Made by a program: the position numbers and the translations under genes. Positions 12,685-23,140 of a DNA stretch of 64,000 bases are shown here, piece by piece. The stretch covers positions 20,794,412 through 20,858,411 of the forward strand of contig NC_084675.1 in assembly GCF_028389875.1 (NCBI RefSeq), read 5' to 3'. Positions within the stretch are counted from its first letter, which is position 1. Every line of letters begins with the position of its first letter. The notes beneath the pieces are model-generated. The model had not been told where the DNA came from, ran no database searches, and was given only the letters and a program-made list of their open reading frames with translations. This stretch comes from Rhea pennata (taxonomy: Eukaryota; Chordata; Aves; Rheiformes; Rheidae).

Positions 12685-12800
12685 AGAAGGTGTTATTATC
12701 TCCGTTTCACAAGAAACAGAGCGCTGACATGACATGCCCATTGTCATTTGCCAGGTCAGTGGCAGAGCAGGGACGACACAAATTCAGGGTTGAAAATAGA
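12685..12800 (-). repeat. CORE/MIR-type SINE, reverse orientation
   Basis: GTTATTATCTCCGTTTCAC, then GACATGCCCATTGTCATTTG, then CAGTGGCAGAGCAGGGA follow in order the reverse complement of a MIR-like SINE ('attatccccattttacag', 'tgcccaaggtcac', 'gtggcagagc.ggga'). Order and spacing agree over more than 100 bases, so the call is fairly secure although the copy is old. Confidence 0.75.
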
Positions 12801-14086
12801 TAGTGCCAGTTATTAACAGAATGTGATGGGCTTCTTATTCTTTGCACAGTGAAGTTTCTGAGACTGAGCAGCCTTTCTAAATGGCTGTTTCTACCTTCCT
12901 GTCCTTGTAGTTCAAAGTTAGATCTCTTGGTCACATATTTTTGTAGGTGATCCTAATGATGGCCCAGAGGCAGGATAAGGCATTTGGTCCATTGCTGGGT
13001 CAGCGAAGGAGCTGAGCAATCCCCCTTGAAGCAGCATGTGAAACCCAGCAGGTTCATGCTGACCGTGAGGGCTCTAAGTGACATTAGCAGATAGCAGGGT
13101 TTAAGCACAAATCCAGAAAGTGCTGTTTTGTTCACACTATGTACAATTACATGGTTCTACTCATTGCAACAGGATATGAGGAAGCACAAATGGCTTGAAA
13201 AAGAGTTTAGAGACATTCCCAAGGGGTGTATCCATCAGTGACCATTAATAGCAATGACACACATACAGTCTCCAGATGAGGAAATCCCTATGCTGATACT
13301 TGCCATAAACTGGAAGACTATTTCAGAAGAAGAGCTCCTCTTGCCTTTCCTTTCTTTTATGGTATTTCCCTTAGTGCCTGTCCCTGTCACTGGGACTGTC
13401 AAAGAAAAATAACATGATCCTATGTGGCCATTCATACATCTTTGTACATGCACATGGGCAAATGCTTTGAGCTCTAAATTTGCTGTCATGTCTAGTGGGA
13501 AGATGAGTTAGCACTGGAGGCTCTGGGGAACATCTGCTAAAGCAGTTTGTGCCAAATATCTCCTGCTATACCTGGATATGACCATGTTTGGGTCACCTTG
13601 CAGAAAACCCTCTGTGTGTGCACTCTTCACTTCTAAGAAAATTGTCTTCCTTCACTGAGAGTAGATATGGATTAGAGTTTAGGGGAGTTTAAAATGCTTT
13701 ACCCTCCCCAACAGGCAAATAATACAGAAGGACTTTCAACATTGTGAGCATTCTTTAATTTTAGAACAAATGAAAATAAAAGGTACTTTGCACTGAGCTC
13801 CAGGTAACCCCTGGAATTTAATTCTGCAGGAGATCAAAGTAAATACTGTGGCTGGAGATCAAAAAAGAAGTGGGAAACATTTTTAATGCTTGCAGTTATG
13901 CTGTACCTTCAAGGCATCACATATCTCCTGCTCATGCAATGTCTTCACCTCCAGTTTTGCTTTTGATTCATAGGGTTACCTCTGTACTGCAGTTTTCCTT
14001 GTACTTCCTGACATTTTGCTGTTGTAAAAACCTAGGGGATATTGCAAATACTGACCTAATTTTTCATTAGGCAATTGGCTGGCTAA

Positions 14087-14091
<5 letters not shown>
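12801..14091. other. Intergenic DNA, no gene seen
   Basis: Ordinary sequence with a small inverted repeat (TCCAGG, five bases, CCTGGA) near 13800. No convincing exon or repeat. Confidence 0.5.
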
Positions 14092-14129
<38 letters not shown>

Positions 14130-14138
14130 GTATATATG
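14092..14138. repeat. Compound (AT)n-(GTAT)n microsatellite
   Basis: About 26 bases of alternating A and T pass into four GTAT units and a short TATATATG tail. It is a length-variable simple repeat. Confidence 0.95.
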
Positions 14139-14916
14139 TTTTGTTGATGGTATGTCATTCTGTTTCTAATAGGTATGGTACTTCGGGAATGTACGTATGC
14201 ACAGAGACAATACTCTCATTTTTCTTTCGAGATACATTTTGCTGTGATTTGTATAACCTTTCTTTTCAGTTTGTTAATCAATTATACTTTAGGCTTCATC
14301 AGAGAGGACTGAAGTATAACAGCAGCCGCTTTTGTTACAAGGCAAAGAACAAATTGATTGATGGTAGGTAATCAAAGTAATATAGAGACTTGGCATAGGT
14401 AATATTTACTTTACATCTGTCACTTAAGACATTTTACTGCCAATCAGTGCCTTCAGAAGGCTGGCTGGAACAATAGAGGTCTTTCTACTTAATTCCTCCT
14501 ATTGACTAGGGCTTACACTGACAAAGTTCACTTGCTATGTAATCCTCAAGGCATGCACTCACTGCTGCAGCCAAGTTTTTAGATATATATCCCCCTGTGT
14601 CAATGAATTGGAAAAAAGCAGCTCTTTGGAGCCAAAGCATTGAAGGTGGTCCCTGAAACAGAGCCCATGACAGCGTACAATTGGCGTTGTCCGCTTTGGA
14701 GGTGTCAAAGTGATAGGAGTGCTTACAGGAACCCTCCCTGCAGCTGCTGGAGATGTGAAAGGCCTTTGATGGTTCATTGGTGACCACTGTTTTCAGGTCA
14801 AGTCTGACCGGGAAGATCCTATGCAATAACAAATGTGAGGGGTGTTGCTGGGAAGGGGGAGGAGGAGGGTTTCATTCCTCTTCTCTCCCTCTCTCTGTCT
14901 CAGTTTTTTTCTTTTA
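14139..14916. other. Intergenic block with a 108-codon minus frame
   Basis: A minus-strand frame spans 14506-14832 without stops, and a second overlapping minus frame exists at 14559-14777. No domain, signal peptide or family is recognisable. The block between 14520 and 14820 has balanced composition and no repeat signature, so it may be a conserved non-coding segment. C/T-rich DNA follows to the TG repeat. Confidence 0.3.
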
Positions 14917-14948
<32 letters not shown>

Positions 14949-14950
14949 AT
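14917..14950 (+). repeat. (TG)n microsatellite
   Basis: About 27 bases of uninterrupted alternating T and G within a slightly longer imperfect tract. It lies about 20 bases before the splice-acceptor-like sequence of the candidate exon at 14972, where TG repeats are known in other genes to affect splicing. It also has Z-DNA potential. Confidence 0.95.
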
Positions 14951-14971
14951 GCGTCTTTCCTGCCTGCTGAG

Positions 14972-15025
14972 GACACTGGTATTTACAAGATGACTCAGAA
15001 AAGCCGCAAACCAGGACTGGAGCGG
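14972..15025 (+). other. Candidate 54-nt internal exon (unproven)
   Basis: The segment is exactly 18 codons, open in one frame and reading DTGIYKMTQKSRKPGLER. It is preceded by a pyrimidine-rich CTTTCCTGCCTGCTGAG acceptor-like sequence. It is followed by GTGAGT, a strong donor match with CGG before it. Both borders are in phase 0. I recognise no protein family and see no partner exon nearby; a chance combination in 64 kb is quite possible. Confidence 0.15.
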
Positions 15026-15299
15026 GTGAGTGAGAAAACTATAAAAAACGCCTTGTGTGCTTTCTTTGGTATTTGGTCCCCTGTCCCCATTCGTGTGTGA
15101 TACTGTTGTTAGATGGCCAAAGCCTAGAGAAGAGGGGTGCCAGCAAAAGCAGTGGCATCTCAGGCATCGGTGAGGTGGAAAGGAAGCTGCTTTTAGCCTT
15201 CTTGGTTAAGGTAAAGAGAATGACAAGAACAAGAAAAGATGAATGAAGAAGTAATGTCCCTTTCAAGGAGGTCATTTGTACCTGCTGCATGTTCGGCTT

Positions 15300-15410
15300 T
15301 CAGGCACACACTTCCCTGATCTATAAAATGAGGACACTTGAATTAGCAAACACTATGGTGGGGCTGCAAGACAAAACTGATCCATGTTTACAGCGCACCT
15401 GGATGTCTGG
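15300..15410 (+). repeat. CORE/MIR-type SINE, 3' half
   Basis: CCCTGATCTATAAAATGAGG, then CTATGGTGGGGCTGCAAGA, then GATCCATGTTTACAGCGC follow the order of the core and 3' part of MIR-like SINEs ('cccatctgtaaaatggg', 'cagggttgttgtgagga', 'atgtttacaaagcgc'). The tRNA-derived head is missing or decayed. Confidence 0.6.
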
Positions 15411-16469
15411 TCAAAGTCTATATGAATTCAGTGGAAAGGTTCTTTTAAAGCAGAGTTTTAGGATCATCACCTTGAAAAGCTCCTGTAGATAAATGAATTA
15501 TTCTCCAAAGTATTATTAACATTTTTGATGCATTTACAACCTTTGCACAAACACTGTCCTCTTCCACTCCACTTCAAAGTACATCTCAGTCTTCTAATTT
15601 CCAATTCCACTGAACAGCTCTCAACATGGATTTCATGCACATTTGGCCTGTAGTTGGTACTGACCAAGTTTCAGAATGCTCTTGGCTCTTTATTCCTGTA
15701 GCAATTCAGCTTCTGGCTTAAATATCACATTGGAGCCTTCTGGTTATGGGCTTTACTGACAAAACTAGGTCTCCAGCTTCCTTAAAACGCAAGGGCTGCT
15801 ATAGCCCACTTGTGCTGTGAACTTCTCAGACTGCAATATTTTACTATTAATATGTTTAATCAAAGAACTTGCAGAATTTTCACACATTAAACAGCAAAGA
15901 ACCAGCCTTGCCATTCTAGAGACTTCCCTTATTGACAGTTTTCTTTTTCTTTCTTATTGACATTTTTTTTTTGCACACAACTTCTTGATGCAGAACAAAT
16001 ATGCTGGAAAGAGTTGAAAATGAAGCACCGTTGGGCCTTGCTGGATTTCAAGACCCTGTACTCCAAAGAGTTGCTTTTTCTTTTCTTTTTTAGGGGTGGT
16101 GGGGAAGAAGGAAAAAAAATCTCTGGGTTTCTGCCAAAGTAACTAGCTAACTTCCAAGACATGTCTGTCAGTAAGTTCGCTCTGGAATTTCCTCTGCATG
16201 TACTGGAGGGTTCAATTTTTCCATAAAACCCAGCACTCACTATTATGTAAGGGGCACTGACAAATGTTTCTAGCTGGGCTTTGGGATTATAAACGCATTT
16301 GTTGGAAGACTGACAAGAGATAACAGACCAGATTCCTAAATCAGTAGAGCCACCCTGGATTCACACAGAGCAAACTCTCAGCTCTTTTACCTCACTGGGA
16401 ATTAAAAAGAACTAGAAATAGAGGCCTGCAATTTGAGCACTCCACTCAAAATTATAATAGAGCTAAATA
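15411..16469. other. Intergenic DNA, no gene seen
   Basis: AT-rich with short T and A runs. Frames at 15929-16240 (minus) and 15957-16142 (plus) are complementary shadows of the same low-complexity stretch. Confidence 0.5.
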
Positions 16470-16690
16470 GGACTGAATTACATTTAAGTGTCATTAGCAT
16501 ATAAACGACAATGCAGTGACATGATACGTTATTGTTGTATTGCAGCTTTTGGCAGCGCTAGCCCAGCACCTGGGGTCTAGTGGTAAGCGTGCAAAACAAA
16601 TGTGATCTGAAACATCCCCGAATATTGCATATTCGTGTACAACAGAGATTTCAGTGTCAGCACATTTTTCAGTTTTCACTAAGGGCTTGG
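16470..16690. promoter_or_regulatory. Candidate conserved non-coding element
   Basis: AT-rich but complex sequence with GTCATTAGCATATAAACGAC, TTATTGTTGTATTGCAG and GAATATTGCATATTCG. The last is nearly palindromic around ATTGCAT (GAATAT, TGC, ATATTC). No repeat signature. Enhancer-like by appearance only. Confidence 0.3.
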
Positions 16691-19255
16691 AATGGCAGAG
16701 GGTGTTTCAAGGTCAAGGCAGGGAGACATTGGCAGAGTTATGCGTGGGAAAGCTTGACATTGCGATATGTCTGGCTGTAACCATTGCAGTCAGACTGACC
16801 TCCCCAAGAACCAAATTTATCTTGTAATTAAAAGGGGAAAGTAAAAGCAAACTGGCATCTGCAGCTAAGAAGTCCAACGTGTAATCATATATATAGAGAG
16901 AAACACACATACCATCTCTTCCATAAAAACCATACATACATGAGCATCAGCATGATTTGCAGAAGTAAAAGTAATATACCCAAGATGAGAAATACTGAGA
17001 TATCTGTTTATGATTTTTTGCCCTCTCTTTTGTCTTTCTTGCACGACTATAGTGTTAGCTAAAGGATCTGAAGACTTGAGCTGGAGACCATCAATGGGAC
17101 ATATCCATTAAAGCCTCAGATGGAAACGTTCATTACTGCATTACTTTCTTATAGTTGATGTCTTCAGCATAGGTCTAGGCAAGTTGTGGCAGTGTAATGT
17201 GGCACCTAAATGTTTCCTAGATGTGTCTCTGTCATTTACAATAACCATCCTCGGAGCATGTAGGCAGATCCACTTCTGTGGCCCATTTGCTCCTGCTAAC
17301 TGCAGTCATGGGGAAGAAAGGCCACTGGGCAGCCGGCTAACTAATGGGCTGCTGAGCAATAACACAAAGGAAACAGAAAGGAAATTTGACTGTGCTTGGA
17401 AGAGTGCAGGGCAGCACAGGAAGGTTTGATACTGCCCTGAGCCTGCCTCAGGCTCCTATCACTCATTAGAGTTTGCTTCAGGCCCTGTCTCCAGGCAGCA
17501 ATTTACTGGTTAAAAAAGAAACGTAAGCAAAATACCAGAAAAAAAAAAGGAGGGGGAGGTTCATCATCCCTGTGCTACAGTCCCCAAACACAGGCTCTCA
17601 TGTCTTGCAGGCAATGCCATGACTCATGATGCTCTGCAGGTCCCACTCATCCTCAAAGTGATAGGCTCAGAGCTGGGACGTAATTCATCCCAGTGAAATA
17701 ATTCCTGCAAAAACCAGTTGTCCCCTTCATTTCCCTGGGTCAGAAGCCCTCCCTGGGACCAGCACCAGGTGCCTTGCTCATGCCAGCTCCGTTTGTACTC
17801 AGGCTGCCACAAATCCTACTGTCCCTTAAGACACCCTTGGAGAGAGACTCCTGTCACCTTTTCTGCCCGGTGTCAGCACTTGGTTGATGCAGAGCTAGCT
17901 GGAGGCTGCAAGGAGTGTGAGGCTTGTCCACACTGCAGAAAATGTGCTTTAAACTCCAAGGCCATCTGAGGTCCTTAGATATTCTCCAGTCTTTCCAATA
18001 TCTATCTAGGGCAAGCAACAGAGTGAGAAAAGTGTGTGTACAGGCAGCTATTTTGCCATGATGCTATGCTGGAGATCTTTCTACGACACAGCACAGATAT
18101 CATCTCCATGGCTCCATTATTTCAAGCTAGTCACACCGAGGGAAGGTAAGGGTGAAGTGAGCTGCATTACTGATAGGTAGAAGGTAAAAGTTCACAAGTC
18201 CACACGCACCAGGCACACGTGCCGAATACTTCATGAACTTGTAAGGATATGGTTTCAGATCACGTTGTTGGAATGCAGTCTGTGCTCTAAGAGCTTGGAG
18301 CCGGAAGGACGAGCGAGTGCTGCTGGAGGAGGTGACAGAGCTGAGGGTTCATGCGAGCACACTGTGCCCACAGGCAATGTGAAAAAGGAGAGAAATGGAA
18401 ATGCTGGATTGGGGTAATGCTATTCTGGCAGCTTCCACTGCTGGAAGGGAGGTGAAAAGGAATGTGGCAAGCTACATTGCCACGTTCGCAAGCTACACTC
18501 AAATTGTGGTAGTTATTGATTCCATAGGGAGCAGGCTTGAGCCTTTCCTGTCTGCATCTACCTGGAAGTCATGACCAAATACCTGTTCCTTGTAGGTCAC
18601 TTAGCCAGCTGATTCTAGTTAAAAATTCAATAGCCATTTATTCCCTCTGAATAAATAATAGTAATTCATATGGTCATAAACGATTTTTTTTTCCAAGAAA
18701 GCTCCCCTTGATATTCAGCCACTGGTTGTCAAACAGAGGCTTGTTTCCTTTCCTGTTAATAAGTACTGTCTTTTTTTTTTTTTTAATCCAGAGTTTTTGG
18801 AGCATTACATCACCAACCACGAAGTTATGTCAAGCCTGGATGGAGATAATTCACATCCTGTCAGGTCTGACATAAGAGAACAGGCTACCTTCCAACACGT
18901 TAAAATACGAAAGGGAAAGTAAAGTGGGTCTATTCTAGAGGAAACTCAGACTGGTGAATATTGGGCACATGGTTTGGGGAGGTAGGTGAGAAAGAAGTTT
19001 ACATGGTTGACTTCCGTTTGCTTTCTTCTCCCTTCACTTCTACCGATGATGCCTCAAAAGCTTCATGTCATGACTACTGCCATCTAAACATCCAAAATGA
19101 GCAACAACTCTCACTATTACTCATTGGCAGATGCATACATTGGGATACTGTTTTGCCATTTCATCACAAAACGGGAAGGAAAAGTAAAACTCTGATCTAA
19201 AACAATCTGAGCCAGAAATTCCAAGTAATTTTGATCCAGAAATGGAAAAATGAGA
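16691..19255. other. Intergenic DNA, no gene seen
   Basis: Mixed sequence with a T14 run at 18771-18784 and GC-richer patches near 17700-17950. Frames on both strands at 17624-17969 cover one another. A short AT-rich, homeobox-word-rich patch lies near 18640-18690. Confidence 0.5.
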
Positions 19256-19259
19256 AATG

Positions 19260-19600
19260 TTCTGTCATAAGCAACATTTAGCATCTTCTTAAAGCTCTCC
19301 AGCCGTTAGAGCTCCACAGGCTTCCAAAGCTATTTAGTGCAGCATTTAGTCCTTCTCACCATTTGGATGCTTTTTAAAAAATTATTAAAAATTAGATTTG
19401 AGCCTTCCTTGCTGTAATGCAGCTCCATTTCTTCCTGTCCTGTCAGCTCATGGCCATGGAGCAGATATCATTTCGTCTTCTTTACAGCAGTTTTTTTAGA
19501 TGCTCAAATATAAAATATGGCTCATATGGAAAATAGCTTAATTGCATTCCCATTTAAACTAATGGGCACCAATTACTGATTTCACTAGATTCAGGGTGAG
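19260..19600. promoter_or_regulatory. Candidate conserved non-coding element
   Basis: Contains TTAAAAAATTATTAAAAATT, TAGCTTAATTGCATTCC and several CATTTAG/TTTAGTGCAG words in complex, repeat-free sequence. Homeodomain-type TTAATTG words are prominent. Function is inferred from composition. Confidence 0.3.
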
Positions 19601-19689
19601 GCCAAAGCCTGAAATTTGCTCTTACTTTACAGTTACCAAAAAAAAAAAAGCAACTAGGAACTATAATTTCAGATTCTGTTGACCATATT

Positions 19690-19985
19690 TTTCCCTTAGG
19701 GCTCTATTTGACTCTGCTCTGCTCTGAGATTAAAATAAGAAAGAACCTAAATGTCTCACTTTATAAAAGTGACTATAACTTATCATCTGAACGGTTTTAA
19801 ATATAAGCTATGATTACTTGAAATAAAACTCTTTCCAGAGATATGTCACTGTTATTTAGTGAGTGGGATTTAAGTTCTGCTCTTCCCTGAGATCTCTACT
19901 GTATCAGTGTAAAACTGATGAAAATCTAAGCAGTTAAGCAGATTTACTCTGGATTTACTAAAAGCAAGGGAGATGGAGTATGGCT
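19690..19985. repeat. Old palindromic amniote DNA element, fragments
   Basis: Two parts fit this class. GGGCTCTATTTGACTCTGCT near 19700 resembles its start. GATTTACTCTGGATTTACTA preceded by GTATCAGTGTAAAACTGATG at 19890-19960 resembles the 'ccagtgtaaat...gtaactcc' arms. The copy is interrupted and highly diverged. Confidence 0.45.
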
Positions 19986-20029
19986 CATGAATCTCCATCT
20001 GTAGCTGGCAAACTCAAAAAAAAATAGTG

Positions 20030-20870
20030 TTTTAGTAAGCACTTCAAATTTTGACCCTGAGTTACTACAATGTGACAAATTTCAAGGGCATCTGAAATGG
20101 GAACAGCTTTAAGATGAAAAACTGCGCAAGTTATTTCTATTTCATGTTTGTACTACAAACTCTTCGGAGTCCATCACATCCGTTTGCTTTCTGCTTTTTA
20201 ATGAAGCCGTCAGAAAGCCACAGCATATTTAGTCCAAGGAATTCCAATAAAGCCCTTAGAAAGAAAACTCCAACATGCTATATCTGAAATGACAAGTGTG
20301 TTATTACAATCAAATGCAGGCTGACTAATGTTTATTTGGGGTTAGAGAGAAATGGCTTTTAATTCATGACAGCTGATTTTTTTCTTGTCAGAATAAGGAT
20401 TGTTTACCTGTCTGAATCAAATTATATTTTTTGCATCTGAATAGTTAAGGGTGAGGGAAAGGCAAATATAACTGAGACTGGTTATCTTCCCTTTTAAAAA
20501 TAAAAAACAGTTAAACAAAGAGCCATGTATTTCAAACTGAAAGCAAGACTATATTGTTATTTGTGTGGAGATATGGTGTGGAATTAAGTAAAGGCGACTG
20601 AAATGTGTTTTAGCATGTGCAGCACATAGATGTTTTTCAGTCGTGGATCAGATTTTCACTGCCTCATTTGGGGCACTTTATTGTTCCTCCAGTTTCATTT
20701 TCTGTGTAATTTGATCAAATTACAAGTTTATAGAAAAAAAAGACTTTACTTTGAAACTGTAAATGTGTAATTTCAAACTCCATTTTAATAATACACTTCT
20801 GAAACAAATTGAACCCATATTTGCACAGCTAAAGAGTTATGTTGATAAGGAATGAAATTTTCATGTGAAG
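20030..20870. promoter_or_regulatory. Candidate conserved non-coding block
   Basis: About 0.8 kb of complex AT-rich sequence without repeat signatures. Motifs seen include TTAATT at 20359-20364, a TALE-type TGACAG at 20367-20372 overlapping an E-box CAGCTG at 20370-20375, TGTTTAC (forkhead type) near 20402 and several TAAT words. This density resembles deeply conserved developmental enhancers. Confidence 0.35.
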
Positions 20871-22215
20871 GGTTATGTGCCTGTTCTCGTAAAAAAAGAA
20901 ACAACGAGGCTCCATGTCTGATGATTTTGCTGTTTACCACCCCAATTTCGCTCTCTGCTATGCATTAGTATACTCATTAAGATAATCCTTTTTATCACAG
21001 TTAAGCTTGCACACCTTCAGCTCCAAAGTACATTCTGACACAGCAAGGTGAAGGCCTTCACAGACGGTACAGAAAACAGGCTTCTCCCTCCTTCCACCAC
21101 TCCGTGTGCCACAAGGGGTGCCAACCCTGCTGGGTTCACCTGGATGCAGCCACTCCATCCTTCTTCGCTTCCTTCACCTTCACAACGATAGACTCGGCCA
21201 TGAGCCATCTTAAACCGTCCCTAGAAATGCGATTTGCAGAAAAATGCTGCTTTGGTTACTAAAGTTAATGTATTGGAAATAATAATGAGTGGGAAGTAAT
21301 CTTTCCAAGAAATACCCCTTTCGACAGGCCTTCGGCTGGGAAGATGTCAAGCTGTGGTACGAAGGCAGAAAGAAATGCAGAGACAGAGGCCGGAGTTTCA
21401 AAGTCAGCCTATTCAAGAGAGAGTATTGCTCCGTCTCTAACAGGCAGCCTTCTACCTCGGCACTTCTGCGTCTGGCACCATCAAACGGGGGTAGACTGAC
21501 TGCGCTTCCAAGGAAATTCCCATCTTTCTGTGGTTCTTGACCTCAATTTACTGTGTTAAAAGGACATTTCTTAAATGAATCTAAATTTCTGTAAGACAGG
21601 AAAGAGAGTCAGAGGCCAGCAGGGAGTTTAAAGAGCCATGCCAGCATTGCAGATATGCTCCCAGATATCTAAGGCTTGGCAGATCGAGCATGGAAAAAAA
21701 GAGGGAGAGGAGAGCGATGTTTATGGATGCAGAGCCCATCATCTTCCTGCACTATGGACAGTATTTACTTCCAACTGTATTAGTGGAGGCTGATGCTGGT
21801 GTCGTTATTAGTGCTGTGCCCGTGTTTTGAATACAGAGGGCTTTTTTCTCCTTGTTACAACACAGTGCAAGAGGCAAAGCGAAGAGAAGAGAACATGTTT
21901 CAGAGCTGGTGATTACAAAGATGACCTTAAACAAGCCTTCTCTAAAACACACTCCCTGCTGGTGCTCACTGCTTGCAGATATGTTCAGTTCTGCTTCCAC
22001 TTTCTAGGCTGGGCACATGAATTCATTAGGGGAGATCTGCCTCCAGCCTGGTGCTCAGAGAAACCTTCTTCTGACGCTTTGTTCCTTCTTTTAGCACCTC
22101 TCATTCAGGTCGCGATAGATGTGGTACGGTGCAGAGAGAACCACACGGGAAACAAGGACTTGAAGTTTTGGGGGGGATTTTCCTGCCGTTGCTGGATGCT
22201 TCTTCCAATTAAATG
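20871..22215. other. Intergenic DNA with unrecognised open frames
   Basis: A + frame at 21289-21540 (GTG first codon, no upstream ATG) and a 129-codon + frame at 21827-22216 are the largest. Neither shows a domain, signal peptide or convincing splice sites. Left as non-coding. Confidence 0.45.
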
Positions 22216-23140
22216 ATCTGCAGCCACTGAAACTAATGGCAGATTTACATAACATTAAGTTATCCTGGATAATTAAAAAACAGCAAAGGACAAAATGTAA
22301 ATCTGTAATTGAGAAAAAGCAAAAAAGAAAAACTCTACAGTACCTGCTTTAGAAATTACTATTGAAGTCAAGGGCTATGTGCCATAAAAATTACATTGCT
22401 ATCAATGGCTAATCTAGCAGTACAGCAGGGTTTACCAAAATTAACAGGCAGATTAAAAAAAAAAAAGGAAAGAAAGAAAGAAAAAGGTGAACCCAATCAG
22501 GGTTTGGATCCCTTGTGGCACATGGAAGCCCACTATGATTACAAGAGACAGTCAAAGAAAAGATTTTTTTCTTTCAGCAAAAGACCTACGTAAGATCATT
22601 TTCCTGGGGGAATTATTTACTTGTTTTTAGACATTTATATTAAAAAAAAAAGAATTGGCAGTAGAAACACAGTAACACTCATTTTTACCTTTTTTATTCC
22701 ACCAGAAAACTGTAAAAATGTCAAACCTACATTTTAAGCCCTCAGAAATAAATCTGCAACAGGTTCGTAGGTCAGTATGCAAGATTTCAGGTGATTATTT
22801 GAACCTTGGACAAGTTACAAATACTTCCTAGCAAAGCAAATGCAATAAATATCTCACCAGAAGAAATTTCTTTGCCTTCTTTCCCTGGGTGAAATGCAGA
22901 TATGAAAATGAGGCCAAAACCATTACATTATGAGGAAGAATTTAAAAAATCAGTTTCAAGAACCTGAACTGAAAGTTAATTTCAGGCTTTGTGTGAGTTT
23001 TTGATGAACATTTATGGAGCCACGAACCATTTTACTCATCTCTACTAAATTCAGGTTGCATCTGCTAAGTCAGTCAGCAAAAAGCTATTACAAATGTGAA
23101 AACCAGAAAAGCCTCCGCAGAAGGTTCAAAACCATTTCTC
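22216..23140. promoter_or_regulatory. Candidate conserved non-coding block
   Basis: Complex AT-rich sequence around an A/GAAA-rich simple tract at 22455-22487. HOX-type CCATAAAA lies at 22382-22389 and ATCAATGG at 22401-22408, with TGGATAATTAAAAAACAGC near 22266 and further TTTATT words downstream. Enhancer-like by motif content only. Confidence 0.3.

Noticed and set aside
21289..21540. Charged, protein-like + frame of 83 codons
   Set aside because: Begins at GTG with a stop just upstream in the AT-rich flank. No domain, no clear acceptor or donor, and no similarity I recognise.
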